A stretch of DNA of 64,000 nt from Patulibacter minatonensis DSM 18081 (GTDB lineage: Bacteria > Actinomycetota > Thermoleophilia > Solirubrobacterales > Solirubrobacteraceae), in the NCBI RefSeq assembly GCF_000519325.1, contig NZ_KI912613.1:4934171-4998170 (forward strand), written 5' to 3'. This document shows, piece by piece, positions 60,397 to 64,000 of the stretch (positions are counted from its first letter, which is position 1; every line of letters starts with the position of its first letter). The notes under the pieces were generated by a model. It had not been told where the DNA came from, did not search any database, and worked only from the letters and a program-made list of their open reading frames with translations. The position numbers were made by a program, and so were the translations under genes.

Positions 60397-60717
60397 ATGC
60401 GGCCACGCCCCCATCTCCCGCGGATCGGCACGGCGCTCGGCGTGCTCGCCGCGTCGGGGATGCTCGCTGCCGCGTCACCGCACGCCGCACTGGTCCTCGG
60501 GCCGGCGCTGCTGCTCTTCCTGATCCTCGCCGCCGGGGCGTTCCCCGGCGAGCGGACCCTGGCCCGGGCGCGGGCCCGCCGTGCGCGCCCGCGCGCACCG
60601 CGGGTCGCGTCGCGGGTCCCGCGCCCGGTCCTGCCGGACGTCGTCCGGCCCGTGGGCTCCGCGCTGGCGTTCGCGCTGGCCATGCGCCCGCCACCGGGCG
60701 TGCACGCCGGCACCTGA
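60397..60717 (+). CDS. Small membrane protein of unknown function
   Basis: The product is 106 residues: two hydrophobic helices (LGVLAASGMLAAASPHAALVLGPALLLFLILAAGAF), an Arg/Ala-rich cytoplasmic stretch and a final hydrophobic segment (SALAFALAM). TAGAGT lies 8 nt before ATG 60397. No family recognised; it starts 53 bp after the alcohol dehydrogenase. Confidence 0.55.
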   Translation: MRPRPHLPRIGTALGVLAASGMLAAASPHAALVLGPALLLFLILAAGAFPGERTLARARARRARPRAPRVASRVPRPVLPDVVRPVGSALAFALAMRPPPGVHAGT

Positions 60718-60939
60718 GGACGACTCCCGGTCGAGCACCGGAGGGTCGCTCCTCCCGCGCCCGCGGTGCCCCACGCCCCGACGCGGGGCGCGGGCCGCCG
60801 CGTCCCCGCACGCGCGGTCCGGTGACGGACCTGCGCACCGACGCGGCCCGATCGCCCGCAGAGGACGGCGCCCCGCGCGCGCCTCCGCCCGGCGTTCCCG
60901 GACCGCCGCCCTCCCCCGTGCACGACCCGGATCGACCCC

Positions 60940-61312
60940 ATGAAAGCCAACACGGCACGCATCTCCGCCTCCTTCTCGGCACCCTCCCCTCCCCGCGGCT
61001 TCGCGGGGGCCCCGTCGCCCGCACTTCACGCCCGCGGCGATCGCGTCCACCGGCGTCCCGGTCGCGGTGACCGGACCGGCCGGGCAGGCGCTCCGCGTCC
61101 GCGCGACGGTCTCCGCCGCGCAGGCGCGCCGGCACGGCCTGAACTCGACGATCCTGGGCTCGAAGTCCGGCGTCGTCGGCCGGGACGGGACCGGGTCGAT
61201 CACGGTCAAGCCGTCCGCGTCGCAGGGCGCGAAGCTCCGCAAGGCCAAGGGCAGCGTCCCCGTGACCCTCGAGCTCGTCGTCGGCACGACGAGGGCCACG
61301 GTCTCCCGCTAG
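60940..61312 (+). pseudogene. Frameshifted remnant of a secreted protein
   Basis: ATG 60940 (MKANTARISA) looks like the start of an exported protein, but the hydrophobic signal continues in another frame (LRLLLGTLPSP), and from about 61022 a third frame encodes a coherent domain to the stop at 61312: HFTPAAIASTGVPVAVTGP then QALRVRATVSAAQARRHG and GSVPVTLELVVGTTRATVS, typical of the end of secreted Thermoleophilia Ig-like proteins. One or two indels between 60970 and 61020 seem to have broken the gene, unless the assembly is in error. The rest of 60718-61473 shows nothing else. Confidence 0.5.
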
Positions 61313-61473
61313 TCGCGGCACTCCCCCGGGCGCCCGCGTCCGGCGGGCCCGGCCCACGGTCGGGCCCGTGATCGACGGGCCGCACCGTCCGGCCCCGCGG
61401 GGCCGGACGGTGCGGCGCCGCCGCGCCCACCCGATCTCCAACCGCACACCCGCACCACGAAAGCGATCCCACC

Positions 61474-61872
61474 ATGCGTTCCGCATCCGCCCGAGCCTCC
61501 CTCCCCGCCGCCCGCGGCACCGCCGCCGCCCTCGCCGTCCTCGGCACCCTCGCGCTCGGCGTCGCGACCGCCGACGCCCACACCGAGGTCTCCTCCACCA
61601 GCCCGAGGGCCGGCGGGACCGCGTCGACCTCCGTGCAGACCGTGAAGGTCACGTTCACCGGCCAGGTGAAGTCCGGCACGATCGTCGTCACGCGCGGCGG
61701 CACCACGGTCTCGAGGGGCCGGGGCGGCCTCGACCAGACGAACGTCAAGCGCATCAAGGTCGGCCTGCGGTCCGGGCTGAAGGCCGGCCGGTACACCGCC
61801 CGGTGGACGGCCGTCGCCGCCGACGGCCACCACCAGTCGGGCAGCTTCACCTTCCGGCTGAAGAAGCGATGA
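61474..61872 (+). CDS. CopC-domain copper resistance protein
   Basis: The product is 132 residues. A signal peptide (ending ATADA) is followed by HTEVSSTSPRAGGTASTSVQTVKVTFTGQV, with the mature N-terminal His typical of CopC, and AADGHHQSGSFTFRL, which supplies further His ligands. It would bind copper outside the membrane. Its stop overlaps the next gene's start (ATGA). CopC with a YcnI-type protein is a common actinobacterial copper pair. Confidence 0.88.
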   Translation: MRSASARASLPAARGTAAALAVLGTLALGVATADAHTEVSSTSPRAGGTASTSVQTVKVTFTGQVKSGTIVVTRGGTTVSRGRGGLDQTNVKRIKVGLRSGLKAGRYTARWTAVAADGHHQSGSFTFRLKKR

Positions 61873-62540
61873 GCCGCCGAGCCGCCCTCGCGGCCGCGAT
61901 CGCCGTGGTCGTCCCCCTCGCGGGGGCCGGGACGGCAGGTGCCCACGTCCAGCTCCAGCCGTCGACGGTCGCTCCGGACGACCCCGTCGAGTTCACCGTC
62001 CTGATCCCGAGCGAGCGCGAGGCGCACACGACGAAGGTCGACCTCAAGCTCCCACCCGGCGTGATCCCGTTCTCCTACGGCGAGACCCCCGGCTGGAAGC
62101 GGAAGCTGATCACCGCCCCCGACGGCGCGGTCGACCGGGTCGTCTGGACCGGGAAGCTGGCCGAGGACGGGTTCGCCGCGTTCCGCTTCCTGGCGAGCAC
62201 CCCCGACAAGCCGACGACGCTGACCTGGAAGGCGATCCAGACCTACGACGAAGGACCGGTCGCACGCTGGATCGGCGCACCCGGATCCGAGAGCCCCGCC
62301 CCGGTGACGAAGGTCGTCGCCGGCGCGCCGCGGCAGAACGCGGGCGGCGAGGGCACGGAGGACACGTCCGCCCCCGCGACGACGTCCGGGGCGGCGAGCG
62401 CGAAGGCCCCCGTCGCAACGACGGCCACCGCCGGCGGATCGCCCGACGACACCGACTGGGTCGCCCGCGGCCTCGGGATCTCGGCGCTGCTCGTCGCGAT
62501 CCTGGGCGTCGCCGTGCTGCGGCGAAGCGGGACGGCCTGA
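61869..62540 (+). CDS. YcnI-like (DUF1775) copper-associated membrane protein
   Basis: The product is 223 residues. The signal ends TAGA and the mature part starts HVQLQPSTVAPDDPVEFTVLIPSERE, with the N-terminal His of the YcnI copper site; GETPGWKRKL carries the conserved Trp and FRFLASTPDKPTTLTWKAIQTYDEG matches DUF1775. A Ser/Thr/Ala linker and C-terminal helix (GISALLVAILGVAVL) anchor it. Coupled to CopC by ATGA. Confidence 0.88.
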   Translation: MSRRAALAAAIAVVVPLAGAGTAGAHVQLQPSTVAPDDPVEFTVLIPSEREAHTTKVDLKLPPGVIPFSYGETPGWKRKLITAPDGAVDRVVWTGKLAEDGFAAFRFLASTPDKPTTLTWKAIQTYDEGPVARWIGAPGSESPAPVTKVVAGAPRQNAGGEGTEDTSAPATTSGAASAKAPVATTATAGGSPDDTDWVARGLGISALLVAILGVAVLRRSGTA

Positions 62541-62567
62541 GGCGCGTCGGCAGGAGGGGTCGCCGTC

Positions 62568-62675
62568 GGCGCGGCCCCGGCGCGGCCCCGGCGCGGCCCC
62601 GGCGCGGCCCCGGCGCGGCCCCGGCGCGGCCCCGGCGCGGCCCCGGCGCGGCCCCGGCGCGGCCCCGGCGCGGCC
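62568..62675. repeat. 11-bp tandem repeat, 9.8 copies
   Basis: The unit GGCGCGGCCCC is repeated without error nine times plus nine bases. It begins 28 bp after the YcnI-like stop. The unit length is not a multiple of three, so it is noncoding; each unit can pair with its neighbours (GGCGCG/CGCGCC-type), giving structure. A probable variable-number locus. Confidence 0.92.
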
Positions 62676-62808
62676 GAAGCGTCCTCCCGTCGGACGCGGA
62701 TGTCAAGCAGGACCGTCCATGCGTCGAACGGGCTCATCGGGCCGGGGGCCGGGGGTAGCCGACGGGCGACGCCGACCGGCGTCGTCCCCCGAAGGAAGGA
62801 CCACCCGC

Positions 62809-62862
62809 ATGTCCCCCACCCCGCACACCTGCACCGGCGGCCCGACCGCCGACCGGCGATAG
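62809..62862 (+). CDS. 17-residue leader-like ORF
   Basis: ATG 62809 with a strong GAAGGAAGGA ribosome site encodes MSPTPHTCTGGPTADRR and stops at TAG 62862, 10 bp before the next start. At the other copy of the downstream membrane protein (22947), the same distance separates it from the DUF6458 gene. It could be a leader for translational coupling, or a chance ORF that replaces a lost DUF6458 gene. Confidence 0.4.
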   Translation: MSPTPHTCTGGPTADRR

Positions 62863-62871
62863 GGGCGCACG

Positions 62872-63024
62872 ATGCTCTACGGACTCGTCGCCCTCCTCGT
62901 CGTCGTCGCCCTGGTGCTCTTCCTCGCGAAGGTCGCCGTCGGCGGCGGCATCATCGGCATCGTCGCGCTGATCCTGCTCGTCTGGGTCGTGCTGAACGCG
63001 CGCCGCGCCGGACCGATCCGCTGA
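62872..63024 (+). CDS. 50-residue hydrophobic membrane protein, copy 2
   Basis: The product is MLYGLVALLVVVALVLFLAK and 30 more residues, nearly identical to the protein at 22947-23105 (same GGGIIG turn and ALILLVWVVLN helix, NARRAGPIR end). The DNA is also almost identical over the central 100 bp, so the duplication is recent or selected. Unknown function. Confidence 0.72.
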   Translation: MLYGLVALLVVVALVLFLAKVAVGGGIIGIVALILLVWVVLNARRAGPIR

Positions 63025-63091
63025 CCGCCGCGGACGGGACGGTCCGCCGCCCCGTCCGCCGCCCGATGGCGCCGGATCCGGACCACGTGTT

Positions 63092-63199
63092 CCGCGGTCA
63101 CCGATGGTCGCCCTCCGACCAACGTGGCCCCCGACCCCGAGACCGACCGGCAGACCACCGGCCCCGCGGTCACCGATGGTCGCCCTCCGACCAACGTGG
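63092..63199. repeat. Pair of 36-bp perfect direct repeats, each with a hairpin
   Basis: Copies at 63092-63127 and 63164-63199 are identical, period 72 bp. Each contains TGGTCG-CCCTC-CGACCA (63105-63121 and 63177-63193), a 6-bp stem with a 5-nt loop. They lie between convergent genes (63024 and 63236) and may act as bidirectional terminators or protein-binding sites. Confidence 0.75.
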
Positions 63200-63235
63200 A
63201 CCCCGGAGCGACGCCCACCCCCGAGCTCGCCCCCG

Positions 63236-64000
63236 TCAGCGGTCGTCGGACCCCGACGAGGCCACGGGCGGCTCTCGCCGCGGTGGCTCCCACCCGGCGT
63301 CGATGCACGCGGAGATCGCCTGCGCCCGGTTGATCACGCCGAGCTTGCGGAGGATCCGCTTGACGTGCGACTTCGCGGTCCCGACGGTGATGCCGAGCTC
63401 GGCGGCCACCGACGCGTTCGAGTGCCCGTGGAGGACCAACCCGAGGATCTCGGCCTGCCGGACCGTCAGGCGGTCGTCGTCGTCGGACTCCCCCAGGGCG
63501 TTGCGCAGCGCGGGAGCGACGCGCGGGGCGACCGTCGCACTCCCGGCCTCCGGGAGATGCGTCAGCTCGACCGGCGCGCTGGTCAGCTCCCCGACGTCCC
63601 GGTCGACCGCCGCCAGACGCTCGAGGACGTGGTCGCGCTGGAGCCGCAGGCGGGCGAGCATCGCCGTCCGCTCGAACGTCGCGCCGACGCCGGCGGCGAA
63701 GAGGTCGAAGGCCTCGCGGTCGAGCGCGTCGACGTCCCGGCCGTCCGGCCCGTGGTCGACGACCAGCAGGCCGAGCTCCTCGTCGCCCGCCCGGACGACC
63801 CGGGCGATCGCGCGCTGCGGCGGGGCGGCCAGCAGCTCCCGCGGGGCGTCGTCCCCCGGGCAGTCGTCGGTCACCGCCGCGGTCCACGGCTCCCAGTCGC
63901 CGTCGTCGCGACGCGCCAGGGTCGCCCGCCGGAACCCGACGTGGCGGACGAGCTCCGCGCACAGCTCCTCGACGAGATGGTGGGGCGTCGGCGCGGCCCG
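63236..64000 (-). CDS. LuxR-type regulator with GAF-like sensor, 3' part (5' end outside window)
   Basis: The frame is open to the right edge (255 codons seen). The visible N-terminal part (LVEELCAELVRHVGFRRATLARR, LGLLVVDHGPDGRDVDALDREAFDLFAAGVGATFERTAML) looks like a GAF domain. The C-terminal HTH is LTVRQAEILGLVLHGHSNASVAAELGITVGTAKSHVKRILRKLGVINRAQAISACIDAG, a clear LuxR/NarL type. No phospho-acceptor Asp domain is seen in the visible part. Probably a ligand- or stress-sensing transcription activator. Confidence 0.85.
   Translation of the reverse strand, partial: RAAPTPHHLVEELCAELVRHVGFRRATLARRDDGDWEPWTAAVTDDCPGDDAPRELLAAPPQRAIARVVRAGDEELGLLVVDHGPDGRDVDALDREAFDLFAAGVGATFERTAMLARLRLQRDHVLERLAAVDRDVGELTSAPVELTHLPEAGSATVAPRVAPALRNALGESDDDDRLTVRQAEILGLVLHGHSNASVAAELGITVGTAKSHVKRILRKLGVINRAQAISACIDAGWEPPRREPPVASSGSDDR

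Noticed and set aside
56342-61486. A 1,714-codon open minus-strand frame
   Set aside because: Only the part up to 58015 is a real gene (esterase). The rest is antisense or out of frame to TetR, alcohol dehydrogenase and CopC-region genes; it is open because stop codons are rare at this GC content, and its composition is Arg/Gly/Pro noise.
62568-62675. CRISPR array
   Set aside because: The 11-bp units are contiguous with no spacers.
63092-63199. CRISPR-like pair of 36-bp repeats
   Set aside because: There are only two repeats, no cas genes, and the repeat contains a hairpin placed between convergent genes, which fits termination better.

Overview
This is about 64 kb of very GC-rich DNA (well above 70% by eye) with actinobacterial gene content: acyl-CoA dehydrogenases, cytochrome P450s, TetR regulators, MASE1-GGDEF-EAL, Ser/Thr kinase. 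Several details point to the Thermoleophilia/Solirubrobacterales (Patulibacter or Conexibacter-like): secreted proteins with HVxGxKGTPFSxC repeats, choice-of-anchor-like proteins with CSDGxDNDGDG repeats, and many short leaderless genes. The taxon is an inference. I saw no rRNA, tRNA, insertion sequence, prophage or CRISPR, so this looks like chromosomal accessory and regulatory territory.

Layout. 1-5.3 kb: end of an MFS exporter, then an FAD oxidoreductase, an acyl-CoA dehydrogenase and a P450. 5.3-8.7 kb (minus): alpha-methylacyl-CoA racemase, HSD10-like dehydrogenase and acyl-CoA dehydrogenase, behind a 26-bp palindromic operator. With the P450 this could oxidise methyl-branched (isoprenoid or sterol-type) chains. 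8.8-11 kb: orphan DICT-domain histidine kinase and an aldo/keto reductase. 11-16.6 kb: type III polyketide synthase, TetR/SDR pair with two operators, and a divergent O-methyltransferase and aromatic hydroxylase; a candidate phenolic-lipid or pyrone locus. 16.6-31.3 kb: signalling block with a MASE1-PAS-GGDEF-EAL protein, a NarL-type kinase/regulator pair, a Ser/Thr kinase-lipoprotein-sigma factor operon in which the ECF sigma factor is fused to a zinc-finger anti-sigma-like module, a membrane segment and a Lys/Ala-rich tail, and an OmpR-type two-component system. 31.3-42.4 kb: two P450s, two L,D-transpeptidases, several secreted proteins, a CinA-like amidohydrolase and a TetR/SDR pair.

42.4-56.2 kb (minus): a tight operon that looks like an organosulfur-acquisition system: ArsR-type regulator with a His-rich tail, DszC/SfnB-like monooxygenase, two SsuD-like and one NtaA-like FMN monooxygenase, a complete Dpp-type ABC importer and a FrnE/DsbA-like protein, with a cupin gene just upstream. 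56.3-64 kb: lipoprotein carboxylesterase with its TetR regulator, small proteins, zinc alcohol dehydrogenase, a frameshifted secreted-protein remnant, CopC and YcnI-like copper proteins, an 11-bp tandem repeat, a small membrane protein duplicated from 22.9 kb, and the 3' part of a LuxR-type regulator at the right edge.

Two genome-wide habits stand out. Many genes lack a Shine-Dalgarno and instead have a TAnnnT-like hexamer 6-8 nt before the start codon, which predicts leaderless mRNAs. Genes inside operons are repeatedly joined by 4-nt ATGA or GTGA overlaps.
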